From Lysobacter antibioticus HS124 (GTDB taxonomy: Bacteria > Pseudomonadota > Gammaproteobacteria > Xanthomonadales > Xanthomonadaceae): a stretch of DNA of 35,794 nucleotides. Where the stretch lies: the NCBI RefSeq assembly GCF_000336385.2, contig NZ_HG424543.1, positions 1-35,794 of the forward strand, written 5' to 3'. The notes beneath the pieces were generated by a model. It was given only the letters and a program-made list of their open reading frames with translations, did not search any database and was not told the DNA's origin. The first letter of the stretch is position 1; the number at the start of each line of letters is the position of its first letter. The position numbers and the translations under genes were made by a program. Positions 24,283-31,964 of this stretch are shown piece after piece.

Positions 24283-25194
24283 GTGGCCATCGGCGAGTAT
24301 TCGCAGTTCTATCGCGGCAAGCGCATCGTCAATTTCAGCAAGGGCGGCCAGGCCGAGGGCGGCGACGTCGTCTATCGCCTGCACCAGGATTACGACAGCC
24401 AGGAGAGCCAGGGCGAGCTGTTCGCCGAATTGCTGGCGCAGGTGCCGCCGGCCTCGATCGAGGCGCTGGTGATCGGCCCCTGGAGCGAGGCCCACGACGA
24501 AGGCCCGACCGGCTACCTGGACGCGCTGATCGAGCGCCGCGCCGAGTTCGCCGCGCTCAAGGGCCTGTTCGTCGGCGACATGACCTACGAGGACTGCGAG
24601 ATCTCCTGGATCATCCAGGGCGCCTACAACCCGCTGCTGGCCGCCTACCCGCAGTTGGAATCGCTGCGCATCCGCGGCTCCAGCAACCTGGAACTGCAGG
24701 CCTTCGACCACGCCCAGCTGCAGGAACTGGCGATCGAATGCGGCGGCCTGCCGTCGAAGATCGTCGACGCCCTGGCCGGCTCCAGCTTGCCGGCGCTGCG
24801 CCACCTGGAACTGTGGCTGGGCAGCGACGAATACGGCTTCGACGGCAGCCTGGACACCTACCAGCGCCTGTTGGCCAAGCTGCAACCGGGCCAGCTGCGC
24901 TACCTGGGCCTGCGCAACGCCAGCATCGCCGACGAACTGGCGGTGTGGCTGGCGCAGCAGCCGTGGCTGGCCACGCTGCAGACCCTGGACCTGTCGCTGG
25001 GCACGATCGGCGACGTCGGCGCGCAGGCGCTGTGCGAAAGCCCGCACCTGGGCTCGATCGAACGCATCGACCTGAGCCATCACTACATCTCGCCGGAGTG
25101 GCAGGCCAAGCTGGCCGCCTTGCCGTGCACGGTAGTGCTGGAAGAGCAGGCGGAAGAGTACGAGGGCGAGCGTTACGTCGCGGTCGCCGAGTAA
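24283..25194 (+). CDS. STM4015-family leucine-rich-repeat protein
   Basis: 303 residues. The start is AIGEYSQFYRGKRIVNFSKG. A cytosolic leucine-rich-repeat array runs from about residue 120: LESLRIRGSSNLELQAF, LQELAIECGG, LRHLELWLGSDEYGF, LRYLGLRNASIADELAVWLAQQ, LQTLDLSLGTIGDVGAQALCESPHL and IERIDLSHHYI. Repeats are about 25-29 residues long, as in ribonuclease-inhibitor-like LRRs. No signal peptide. The GTG at 24283 is chosen because AAGGAGG stands six bases upstream. First gene of a five-gene cassette in the order of Salmonella STM4015-4011. Role unknown; recognition of a protein or peptide partner is a reasonable guess. A shadow frame opposite is rejected. Confidence 0.85.
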   Translation: MAIGEYSQFYRGKRIVNFSKGGQAEGGDVVYRLHQDYDSQESQGELFAELLAQVPPASIEALVIGPWSEAHDEGPTGYLDALIERRAEFAALKGLFVGDMTYEDCEISWIIQGAYNPLLAAYPQLESLRIRGSSNLELQAFDHAQLQELAIECGGLPSKIVDALAGSSLPALRHLELWLGSDEYGFDGSLDTYQRLLAKLQPGQLRYLGLRNASIADELAVWLAQQPWLATLQTLDLSLGTIGDVGAQALCESPHLGSIERIDLSHHYISPEWQAKLAALPCTVVLEEQAEEYEGERYVAVAE

Positions 25195-25198
25195 GCCC

Positions 25199-26320
25199 GT
25201 GCCGGCGCGTCCCTGGCTGCTGTTCGGTCCGCGCGACAGCCGGCGGGTGCGGGGCCTGCTGCAGGCCCTGCAGGCGCAGGGCCTGGACGCGGCGCTGGTC
25301 GACTACGCCGACCTGTTGCTGCGGCCCGAACTCGCCTGCGAAGCGCTGGCCGCGCATCCGCAGGCCTTGGTCAAACTCGAATCGCCGGGCGAAGACCCGG
25401 CGCTGCACGCGGCGCTGATCGAGCGCGGCTGGCGCCGCCTCGGTGGGCACGGCGATGCGCCGGCGCCGCTGCGATACGGCGAACTGGCGCACCAGCAGCA
25501 CTGGTACGCCGGCTTCGCCGACCTGCTCGCCGGCCTGCCGGACGCGCCGCGCTATCTCAACCCGCCCGCCGACATCGCCGCGATGAGCGACAAGCTCGCC
25601 TGCCAGCAACGCCTGATCGCCGCCGGCGTCGATGCGCCGCCGTTGCTCGGCGCGATCGAAGGCTACCAAGACTTGCGCCGGCGCCTGCGGGACACCGGCT
25701 GCGACCGGGTCTTCGTCAAGGCCCGCTACGGTTCCTCCGGCGCCGGCGTGCTCGCCTACCGCCGCCATCGCGACGGGCGCGAGGTCGCCTACGGCTCGGT
25801 CGAAGCGGTCGACGAAGACGGCCGCCTGCGCCTGTACAACTCGCTGCGCCCGCGCCGCTACGCCGACGGCCTGTTGATCGCACGCTTGATCGACGCCCTG
25901 GCCGCGCAAGGCGCCTATGCCGAGCGCTGGATCGCCAAGCCGCGCGCGCCCGACGACGCCGGCGCGCACTACGACCTGCGCGTGCTCGCGCTGGACGGCC
26001 GCGCGCGCCAGCGCGTGGCCCGGGTCAGCCGCAGCCCCCTGACCAACCTGCACCTGGGCAACCGCCGCGGCGCGGTCGAAGACTGGCTCGACGCCGCGCA
26101 GACCCAGGCCCTGCAAACCGCGGTCGAACGCGCCGCGGCGGCGTTCCCGCGCAGCCGCTCGATCGGCTTCGACCTGATCCTGCGCGAACGCCGCAGTTGG
26201 GTGCTGGAAGCCAACGCCTTCGGCGACCTGTTGCCGCAACTGCGCTGGCAGGGCCGCGACGCCTACCAGGACCAGGCCGCGCTGACGCCGGCCGCGCACG
26301 CGCCGCGGGCCGCGGCCTGA
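25199..26320 (+). CDS. STM4014-family ATP-grasp-like protein
   Basis: 373 residues. The N-terminal Rossmann-like part (WLLFGPRDSRRVRGLLQALQAQGLDAALVDYADLL) is followed by a lid region with NPPADIAAMSDKLACQQRLIAAGV, as in ATP-grasp ligases. The nucleotide loop is RVFVKARYGSSGAGVLAY, with K174 as the ATP-binding lysine. The late metal-binding segment is SIGFDLILRERRSWVLEANAFGDLLP (E and N as likely Mg ligands). This pattern implies an acyl-phosphate ligase that joins a carboxylate to an amine, but the substrate is unknown. The GTG at 25199 lies four bases after the STM4015 stop. The C-terminal AHAPRAAA tail is low-complexity. Confidence 0.84.
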   Translation: MPARPWLLFGPRDSRRVRGLLQALQAQGLDAALVDYADLLLRPELACEALAAHPQALVKLESPGEDPALHAALIERGWRRLGGHGDAPAPLRYGELAHQQHWYAGFADLLAGLPDAPRYLNPPADIAAMSDKLACQQRLIAAGVDAPPLLGAIEGYQDLRRRLRDTGCDRVFVKARYGSSGAGVLAYRRHRDGREVAYGSVEAVDEDGRLRLYNSLRPRRYADGLLIARLIDALAAQGAYAERWIAKPRAPDDAGAHYDLRVLALDGRARQRVARVSRSPLTNLHLGNRRGAVEDWLDAAQTQALQTAVERAAAAFPRSRSIGFDLILRERRSWVLEANAFGDLLPQLRWQGRDAYQDQAALTPAAHAPRAAA

Positions 26321-26327
26321 TCCGACC

Positions 26328-27188
26328 ATGACCGAATCCAGCGACGCTTCCGCCTCCGACCCGGCCGGCTTCGACCGGGACGCACCCGACATGCGCGCCA
26401 TCGTCGGCCGTCGCGATCTGTTGCTGATCACCCTCGACACCCTGCGCTACGACGCCGCCCAGCAGTGCTACGAACGCGGCGAGCTGCCGGTGCTCGGGCC
26501 GCTGCTGCCGCCCGGCGGCTGGGAGCGCCGGCACACGCCCGGCAGCTTCACCTATGCCGCGCACGCGGCGTTCTTCGCCGGCTTTCTGCCCACACCGGCG
26601 CGGCCGGGTCCGCATCCGCGCCTGTTCGCGCTGGAGTTCGAAGGCAGCGAAACCACCGACGCGTGCACCTGCGTGCTGCGCGGCCGCGCCGACATCGTCT
26701 CCGGCCTGCGCGACCTGGGCTACCACGCCCTCTGCCTGGGTGGGGTCGGTTTCTTCAACCAGCGCAATCCGCTCGGCTCGCAGTTTCCCGGTCTGTTCGA
26801 CGAAAGCCACTGGAACCCAGGCTTCGGCGTGACCGCGCCGGACTCCACCGAACGCCAGGTCGCGCTGGCCTGCGAACGCCTGCGCAGCGCGGAACTACGC
26901 GCGCGGCGTTGCTTCACCTTCATCAACGTCTCCGCCCTGCACCAGCCCAACCGCCACTACCTGCCCGGCGCGCAGCGCGACGGCTACGACAGCCACTGCG
27001 CCGCGCTGCGCTACGTCGACTCGGCGCTGGCGCCGCTGTTCGCCGTCCTGCGCGAACGCGGCGGCGCCTTCGCCATCGTCTGCTCCGACCACGGCACCGC
27101 TTACGGCGAAGACGGCTACCACGGCCACCGCCTCGCCCACGACACGGTGATGACCGTGCCCTACGCGCACTTCCTGCTCGATCCATGA
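26328..27188 (+). CDS. STM4013/SEN3800-family hydrolase (alkaline phosphatase superfamily)
   Basis: 286 residues. The metal site of the alkaline phosphatase/sulfatase fold is visible: D37 in LLLITLDTLRYDAA, a nucleophile region FTYAAHAAFFAG (T75 the likely nucleophile, aligning with PSHASLLTG of sulfatases), and SDHGTAYGEDGYHGHRL with D254, H255 and H267. There is no CxPxR formylglycine motif, so a classic sulfatase activity is unlikely; a phosphodiesterase or phosphotransferase is as possible. No signal peptide, so it acts in the cytoplasm. The ATG at 26328 is seven bases after the STM4014 stop, and the TGA overlaps the next ATG (ATGA). Confidence 0.86.
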   Translation: MTESSDASASDPAGFDRDAPDMRAIVGRRDLLLITLDTLRYDAAQQCYERGELPVLGPLLPPGGWERRHTPGSFTYAAHAAFFAGFLPTPARPGPHPRLFALEFEGSETTDACTCVLRGRADIVSGLRDLGYHALCLGGVGFFNQRNPLGSQFPGLFDESHWNPGFGVTAPDSTERQVALACERLRSAELRARRCFTFINVSALHQPNRHYLPGAQRDGYDSHCAALRYVDSALAPLFAVLRERGGAFAIVCSDHGTAYGEDGYHGHRLAHDTVMTVPYAHFLLDP

Positions 27189-28543
27189 CCGCCCCGACCC
27201 TCGCCGACCTGTTGCAGCTGCCGCCGTACCAGGCGTACTCCTACTCGTACCCGCACAAAACCGCCTACCGGCCGCTGCAACCGGCGCTGCCTCTGCGCGG
27301 ACTGTGGGCCGGCGAGCGCCGCGAGGCGCTGTTCCTGTACCTGCATGTGCCGTTCTGCTCCTACCGCTGCGGCTTCTGCAACCTGTTCGCGCTGGCGCGG
27401 CCGGCGCCGGCCCAGGTCGAGGCCTATCTGCAGCAGATGGAACGGCAATTGCGCGCCACCGCGGCGGCCCTGGGCGAGCATCGCTTCGTGCGCTTCGCCC
27501 TCGGCGGCGGGACCCCCAGCTATCTCGACGCCGGCCAGCTCGGCCGGGTGTTCGAGATGGTGACGCGTCACGCCAACATCGACCTGCGCGCGATCCCGGC
27601 CGGGATCGAGGTCTCGCCGGAAACCGTCGACGCGGAGAAACTGCGCCTGTGCCGCGACGCCGGCATCGACCGGGTCAGCATGGGCATCCAGAGCTTCAGC
27701 GAGGCCGAAGTGCGCGCGCTGGTGCGGCCGCAACAGCGCGAGGTGGTCGAACGCGCGATCGCCTGCATCCGCGAGCAAGGCCTGCCGACGCTCAACCTGG
27801 ACCTGATCTACGGCATCGCCGGCCAGAGCGAGGCCAGCTTCGTCGCCTCGATCGACAGCGCGCTGGCGCATGCGCCGGAGGAGATCTACCTCTACCCGCT
27901 GTACGTGCGGCCGCTAACCGGGCTGGGCCGGATCGAAGGCAAGCGCGGCAAGCCGGGGTTCGCCGTGCAGGCCGAACCGCTGGACCCGCGCCTGGCCCTG
28001 TACCAGGCCGGCCGCGCGCGCCTGCTCGCCGCCGGCTACACCCAGGTGTCGATGCGCATGTTCCGCGCCCCGCATGCGCCGGACACCGCCGCGCCGGTGT
28101 ACTGCTGCCAGAGCGACGGCATGGTCGGGATCGGCTGCGGCGCGCGCTCCTACACCGGCGCCTTGCATTACTCCAGCGAATACGGGGTCGCCCGGCGCAG
28201 CGTGGCCGAGATCCTCGACCACTATCTCGCCCGCGACGAAGCCTCGTTCGCCTACGCCGACTACGGCATCGCCCTGGACGAGGACGAACGCCGGCGCCGG
28301 CACGCGATCCAGTCGCTGCTGGTGCGACCGGGCCTGGACCGCGCCGACTATCGCGACCGCTTCGGTGCCGATTGCCTGCAGCAGCTGCCGCAATTGGCCG
28401 AACTGTTCGAACTCGGCCTGGCCGAGCAACACGGCGAGCTGATCGCGCTGACCGACACCGGCATGGCCCGCGCCGACACCATCGGCCCCTGGCTGGTGTC
28501 GGCCGCGGTCGCCGAACGCATGCGCGACTACCGGCTGGATTGA
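27185..28543 (+). CDS. STM4012-family radical SAM protein (HemN/HemW-like)
   Basis: 452 residues. The radical SAM cluster motif C58-x3-C62-x2-C65 lies in HVPFCSYRCGFCNLF, followed by SAM-binding FALGGGTPSYL, GIEVSPETVD, VSMGIQSFSE and LNLDLIYGIAGQS. These are all shared with the HemN/HemW group. The C-terminal HemN-like part has GCGARSYTG and LVRPGLDRADYRDRFG. The residue two after the third cysteine is Leu, not the extra Cys of true HemN, so coproporphyrinogen oxidase activity is doubtful. The ATG overlaps the STM4013 stop. The next gene starts ten bases after its stop. Soluble; substrate unknown. Confidence 0.9.
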   Translation: MTAPTLADLLQLPPYQAYSYSYPHKTAYRPLQPALPLRGLWAGERREALFLYLHVPFCSYRCGFCNLFALARPAPAQVEAYLQQMERQLRATAAALGEHRFVRFALGGGTPSYLDAGQLGRVFEMVTRHANIDLRAIPAGIEVSPETVDAEKLRLCRDAGIDRVSMGIQSFSEAEVRALVRPQQREVVERAIACIREQGLPTLNLDLIYGIAGQSEASFVASIDSALAHAPEEIYLYPLYVRPLTGLGRIEGKRGKPGFAVQAEPLDPRLALYQAGRARLLAAGYTQVSMRMFRAPHAPDTAAPVYCCQSDGMVGIGCGARSYTGALHYSSEYGVARRSVAEILDHYLARDEASFAYADYGIALDEDERRRRHAIQSLLVRPGLDRADYRDRFGADCLQQLPQLAELFELGLAEQHGELIALTDTGMARADTIGPWLVSAAVAERMRDYRLD

Positions 28544-28553
28544 GCGCATCGCG

Positions 28554-29486
28554 ATGAACCTCGACGACCACGCCCGCCTCGTCGCCGACGGCCGCTTTCC
28601 GGCGCCGGCGGACGCGGCCGTGCCGGGCCACCTGTCGGTGCTGTACCGCGGGCGCCTGAGCAGCTGCAATTACGACTGCGGCTACTGCCCCTTCGCCAAG
28701 GCCTACGACAGCCGCGGCGCGCTGCGTCGCGATGCCGAAGACCTGCGGCGTTTCGTCGACTGGGCCGCGCAGCAGCGACGGCCGCTGTCGATCCTGTTCA
28801 CGCCCTGGGGCGAGGGCCTGGTCCGTCGCCATTACCGCGACGCGCTGACGACGCTGAGCCATTTGCCGCAACTGCGCCGGGTCGCGATCCAGACCAACCT
28901 GTGCGTGGGCATGCGCTGGCTGGACGCGGTCGACACCGCGCGGCTGGCGCTGTGGTGCACCTACCACCCCAGCCAGGTCGCGCGCAGCGCGTTTCTCGCC
29001 CGCTGCCGAGAACTCGACCGCCGCGGCGTGCGCCACAGCGTCGGCATGGTCGCGCGGCGCGAAGACCTGGACGAAATCGAAGCGCTGCGCGCGCAATTGC
29101 CGGCGCGCACGCCGATGTGGCTCAACGCCTTCGACCCGCGCCCGCCGGATTACTACGACGCCGCCCAGGTCGAACGCTTGCAGCGCATCGATCCGCACTT
29201 CCGCTACAACCTTGAGCCCGCGCCCAGCCTCGGCGCGCCCTGCCTGACCGGCGAGCGCGTGATCTCGGTCGACGGCGACGGCAACGTGCGCCGCTGCCAT
29301 TTCGTCGCCGAGCCGCTGGGCAATCTCTACGACGGCAGCTACGCCGCGCAGTTGCGTCCGCGCGCCTGTCCGAACGCGCGGTGCGACTGCTACATCGGCT
29401 ACGCCCACCGCCCGGACTTGCCGTTTCTGCGCGATTACGCCGGCGGCGTGCTCGAACGCGTGCCGGCGGCGCCGGCCGACGCCTGA
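28554..29486 (+). CDS. STM4011-family radical SAM protein
   Basis: 310 residues. The radical SAM motif C38-x3-C42-x2-C45 lies in SSCNYDCGYCPF. Downstream come ILFTPWGEGLVRRHYRDAL, VAIQTNLCVG and NAFDPRPPDYYD. The C-terminal part carries more cysteines: C230, C248, and C272-x4-C277-x-C279 in CPNARCDCYIGYAH, a spacing suited to an auxiliary iron-sulfur cluster of the SPASM/Twitch kind. Such enzymes often modify peptides, which is inference here. The ATG at 28554 is ten bases after the STM4012 stop. Last gene of the cassette; the next gene is 67 bases away and has its own signal peptide. Confidence 0.88.
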   Translation: MNLDDHARLVADGRFPAPADAAVPGHLSVLYRGRLSSCNYDCGYCPFAKAYDSRGALRRDAEDLRRFVDWAAQQRRPLSILFTPWGEGLVRRHYRDALTTLSHLPQLRRVAIQTNLCVGMRWLDAVDTARLALWCTYHPSQVARSAFLARCRELDRRGVRHSVGMVARREDLDEIEALRAQLPARTPMWLNAFDPRPPDYYDAAQVERLQRIDPHFRYNLEPAPSLGAPCLTGERVISVDGDGNVRRCHFVAEPLGNLYDGSYAAQLRPRACPNARCDCYIGYAHRPDLPFLRDYAGGVLERVPAAPADA

Positions 29487-29553
29487 GCTGCGCTACTCTG
29501 GTCACCGCCCGGCGTTCACGCCGCGCGCCCCCCTTCCGACAAGGATGCCCACG

Positions 29554-30261
29554 ATGCTCCGCAGGACCCGCGCCCCGCTGTTCGCTTTCGCCCTCGCCGC
29601 CTTCGCCGCCCCCGCTCTCGCCGCCCCCGCCGCGCTCACGCCCGAGCAGGTCGCCGAGTTGTACCTGCGCGTCGCCCTGGCCCACGACGCCGAGGCCGGC
29701 AAGCGCCTCAACGACTACCTCAAGCCGGCCTTCGACGGCAAAGACGCATTCGACCTGGCCGCGCTGGCCGCGGCGCCGAAGACCCTGGACGAGTCCTACG
29801 CCACCTTCGCCGATTCGGTCCTCAGCTCGCTGCCCAAGGCCGACCCCGCCCAGGCCAAGCCGGCGATCATCGCCGCCATGAAGAGCCAGGCCAACGCGGT
29901 CGCCAACGCCCAGTGCAAGGGCGTGTCGAATCAGCAGCGCCCGAACGATGTCCGGCCGGGGCAGACCATCGCCACGGTGACTTACCGCTGCCAGGTGCCG
30001 GCGCTGAAGGGCGGTCTGGAACAGCTGATGGCCGACAAGGGCGACCCGTCGAGCATGAGCACCCAAGCCCTGCTCGAAGGCTTCGCCACCTACCGCAAGG
30101 CGCTGGAGCAGCCGGCCGCGCGGCGCACGGTCGAAGGCCGCATCGATCTGTACGGCGGCGACGGCCAGCCGTGGATGACCGGCAGTTTCGCCGAGGCCAT
30201 CGACGTGGTCACCGACGGCATGCTCAATCCGCCGGCGGCGGCGCCCGCGAGCGCCGATTAA
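29554..30261 (+). CDS. Exported alpha-helical protein of unknown function
   Basis: 235 residues with a signal peptide MLRRTRAPLFAFALAAFAAPALAAPA. The mature part is mostly helical (LTPEQVAELYLRVALAHDAEAGKRLNDYL, LDESYATFADSVLSSL, PAIIAAMKSQANAVANAQCKG). It has two cysteines, in NAQCKG and TYRCQVP, that could pair. No family recognised. The ATG at 29554 is preferred because AAGG lies eight to ten bases upstream; a start nine bases earlier overlaps that site. It follows the STM4011-like gene by 67 bases on the same strand. It may be co-transcribed, but nothing else links it to the cassette. Confidence 0.85.
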   Translation: MLRRTRAPLFAFALAAFAAPALAAPAALTPEQVAELYLRVALAHDAEAGKRLNDYLKPAFDGKDAFDLAALAAAPKTLDESYATFADSVLSSLPKADPAQAKPAIIAAMKSQANAVANAQCKGVSNQQRPNDVRPGQTIATVTYRCQVPALKGGLEQLMADKGDPSSMSTQALLEGFATYRKALEQPAARRTVEGRIDLYGGDGQPWMTGSFAEAIDVVTDGMLNPPAAAPASAD

Positions 30262-30645
30262 CGGTCGAGCGACAGCACCGGCGTGCGCGGCCTGCCTGCA
30301 GGCTGCGCACGCTGCGGTCGCCGGCGCGTCTTCGCCTACCTTTCCCCGGCCCGATCCCGAGGCGACGCGGGCCGAACGAGTACGCGATGCGCAGGCGCGG
30401 TAGCAGCGCGGCGCCGCCGAATTCGCCCGCTTGCCGGCGCTGCCGCGCGGACGTTACGCAGTCACGGTCGTGCACGACGGCGTGCCGCTGCGCGCGCTGA
30501 CGCGGGCCGAGACGCCGGCCTCGTTGGAACACGCCCAGAGCGGCTGCGGCCGGACTCTGCCGCGGGCCTGTCCGGCGGACAGGCCGCCGCTGCCGGCCCA
30601 TCGCGACCCGACCTGAGCCATCGATCGGATTTTCCACTGGCCGCC
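30262..30645 (+). pseudogene. Gene-poor stretch with a possible broken reading frame
   Basis: No intact gene in the 419 bases between the exported protein and arsR. One frame reads like coding sequence on both sides of an in-frame TAG near 30398-30400: before it RPDPEATRAERVRDAQAR, after it AAEFARLPALPRGRYAVTVV and HDGVPLRALTRAE, ending at 30616. This could be the remains of a small gene, or simply a high-G+C open stretch. I cannot name a family. Low certainty. Confidence 0.25.
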
Positions 30646-30682
30646 TTGACACAATTCTATAATTCCGGAATATTGGAATTAT
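30646..30682 (+). promoter_or_regulatory. arsR promoter and operator
   Basis: A consensus -35 TTGACA (30646-30651) is followed 17 bases on by AATATT (30669-30674) as -10. The dyad ATAATTCC (30659-30666) / GGAATTAT (30675-30682) lies over this region and includes the first bases of the arsR ATG. The transcript would start at or next to the ATG, so the mRNA is probably leaderless. The dyad is the obvious ArsR binding site. Confidence 0.7.
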
Positions 30683-31022
30683 GGACACCCAAGCCGCCTT
30701 GAGCGCCCTCGGCGCACTCAGCCACGAATCCCGCCTCGCCGCCTTCCGGCACCTGGTCCAGGCCGGTCCGGAGGGCCTGTCGGTCGGCGAACTGCGCGAA
30801 CGCCTCGGCCTGCCGCCGGCCACTCTCAGCGCCCACCTCAACGTGCTGCGCGCCGCCGCCCTGGTCGAGGACCAGCGCGAGGGCCGGGTGATCCGGGTGC
30901 GCGCCCACTACGCGCAGATGAACGCCCTGCTCGCCTACCTCACCGAAAACTGCTGCGCCGGGTCCGCCGCCTGCGGCCCGGCCCAGCCCTGCCCGCCGCG
31001 CCCCACCGGAGCCACGTCATGA
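30681..31022 (+). CDS. arsR: ArsR-family arsenic-responsive repressor
   Basis: 113 residues. The winged helix includes LSHESRLAAFRHLVQAGPEGLSVGELRERLGLPPATLSAHLNVLRAAALVEDQREGRVIRV. The helix-3 metal site CVC of classic ArsR is missing. Instead the C-terminus has C91, C92 and C98 (ENCCAGSAACGP), the same CC-x5-C spacing known from the Acidithiobacillus-type ArsR, plus C104. As(III) binding there should release the operator. The ATG at 30681 is part of the operator dyad. Its stop overlaps the next ATG (ATGA). First gene of a five-gene operon. Confidence 0.93.
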   Translation: MDTQAALSALGALSHESRLAAFRHLVQAGPEGLSVGELRERLGLPPATLSAHLNVLRAAALVEDQREGRVIRVRAHYAQMNALLAYLTENCCAGSAACGPAQPCPPRPTGATS

Positions 31023-31513
31023 ACCGCTTCCATGTGCACCTGAACGTCGCCGACCTGCCCGCCAGCCTGCGCTTCTACACCGAGTTGTTCGCCGCCGAGC
31101 CGAGCGTGCTCAAGCCCGACTACGCCAAGTGGATGCTCGAAGACCCGCGGATCAACTTCGCCATTTCCGCCACCGGCCGCACGCCCGGCATCGATCACCT
31201 CGGCCTGCAGGTCGACAGCGCCGAGGAGCTGGCCGCGCTCGGCCCGCGCCTGGACGCCGCCGGCGGCAGCGTGGTGCCGGAAGGCGCCGCGGTGTGTTGC
31301 TACGCGCGCTCCGACAAGCTGTGGACCGAAGATCCGCAGGGCACGCGCTGGGAGAGCTTCCACACCTTCGGCGACGCCACCAGCTACCACGGCGCCGGCG
31401 CGGCCTGCGCCAGCGACGGCGCCGGCTGCACTCCGGACCCGGCGGCGATGAAGCCGGCGCCGGCCCAGGCCGCCGGCGCGAGCTGCTGCGCGCCGCGCTC
31501 GGGCTGCTGCTGA
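31019..31513 (+). CDS. arsI: ArsI/CadI-family glyoxalase-fold protein (C-As lyase candidate)
   Basis: 164 residues; vicinal-oxygen-chelate fold. The metal ligands expected for ArsI are present: H5 in MNRFHVHLNV, H60 in GIDHLGL and E112 in TRWESFHTF. The substrate-binding vicinal cysteines are C93-C94 in AVCCYARSDKLW. The C-terminus is Cys-rich (GASCCAPRSGCC), as in many ArsI proteins. ArsI breaks the carbon-arsenic bond of trivalent methyl and aromatic arsenicals using Fe(II) and oxygen. The close relative CadI is cadmium-induced and lacks proven lyase activity; operon context favours ArsI. The ATG overlaps the arsR stop. Confidence 0.85.
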   Translation: MNRFHVHLNVADLPASLRFYTELFAAEPSVLKPDYAKWMLEDPRINFAISATGRTPGIDHLGLQVDSAEELAALGPRLDAAGGSVVPEGAAVCCYARSDKLWTEDPQGTRWESFHTFGDATSYHGAGAACASDGAGCTPDPAAMKPAPAQAAGASCCAPRSGCC

Positions 31514-31523
31514 GCGCGCGCCG

Positions 31524-31964
31524 ATGCGATTGCGCCCCTGCACCCCGGACGAGCGCGCGCAAGTGCGCGCGCTGCTGATCGAATCGAAACTGCCGGTCGC
31601 CGACCTGGACACCGCGGCCATCGACTTCATCGTCGCGGTCGACGCCCAGCGTGTGATCGGCGCCATCGGCCTGGAAGCCTACGCGCAGGACGGCCTGCTG
31701 CGCTCGCTGGCGGTACGCGAGGACTACCGTGGCAGCGGCGTCGGCGACGCCCTGGTCCAGGCGCTGGAAGCGCAGGCGCGCGAACGCGGCCTGCGCCAAT
31801 TGCTGCTGTTGACCGAAACCGCGCAGCCGTTCTTCGCCCGCCGCGGTTACGCGCTGGTCGAACGCCGGCTCGCCCCGCCGGCGCTGCGCGACAGCGCCGA
31901 ATTCCGCTCGCTGTGCCCGGCCTCGGCGGCGTGCATGCAAAAACACCTGGGAGATCGCCCGTGA
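31524..31964 (+). CDS. arsN2: ArsN2-like GNAT acetyltransferase
   Basis: 146 residues. The acetyl-CoA motif LLRSLAVREDYRGSGVGDALVQALEAQARERGL is clear, with R-G-x-G-V-G in the loop, followed by LLLLTETAQPFFARRGYALV. The C-terminal LRDSAEFRSLCPASAACMQKHL segment is typical of ArsN2 proteins found in ars operons. The related ArsN1 detoxifies arsinothricin; ArsN2 has no firmly known substrate to my knowledge. The ATG at 31524 is eleven bases after the arsI stop. The stop overlaps the arsC GTG. Confidence 0.85.
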   Translation: MRLRPCTPDERAQVRALLIESKLPVADLDTAAIDFIVAVDAQRVIGAIGLEAYAQDGLLRSLAVREDYRGSGVGDALVQALEAQARERGLRQLLLLTETAQPFFARRGYALVERRLAPPALRDSAEFRSLCPASAACMQKHLGDRP

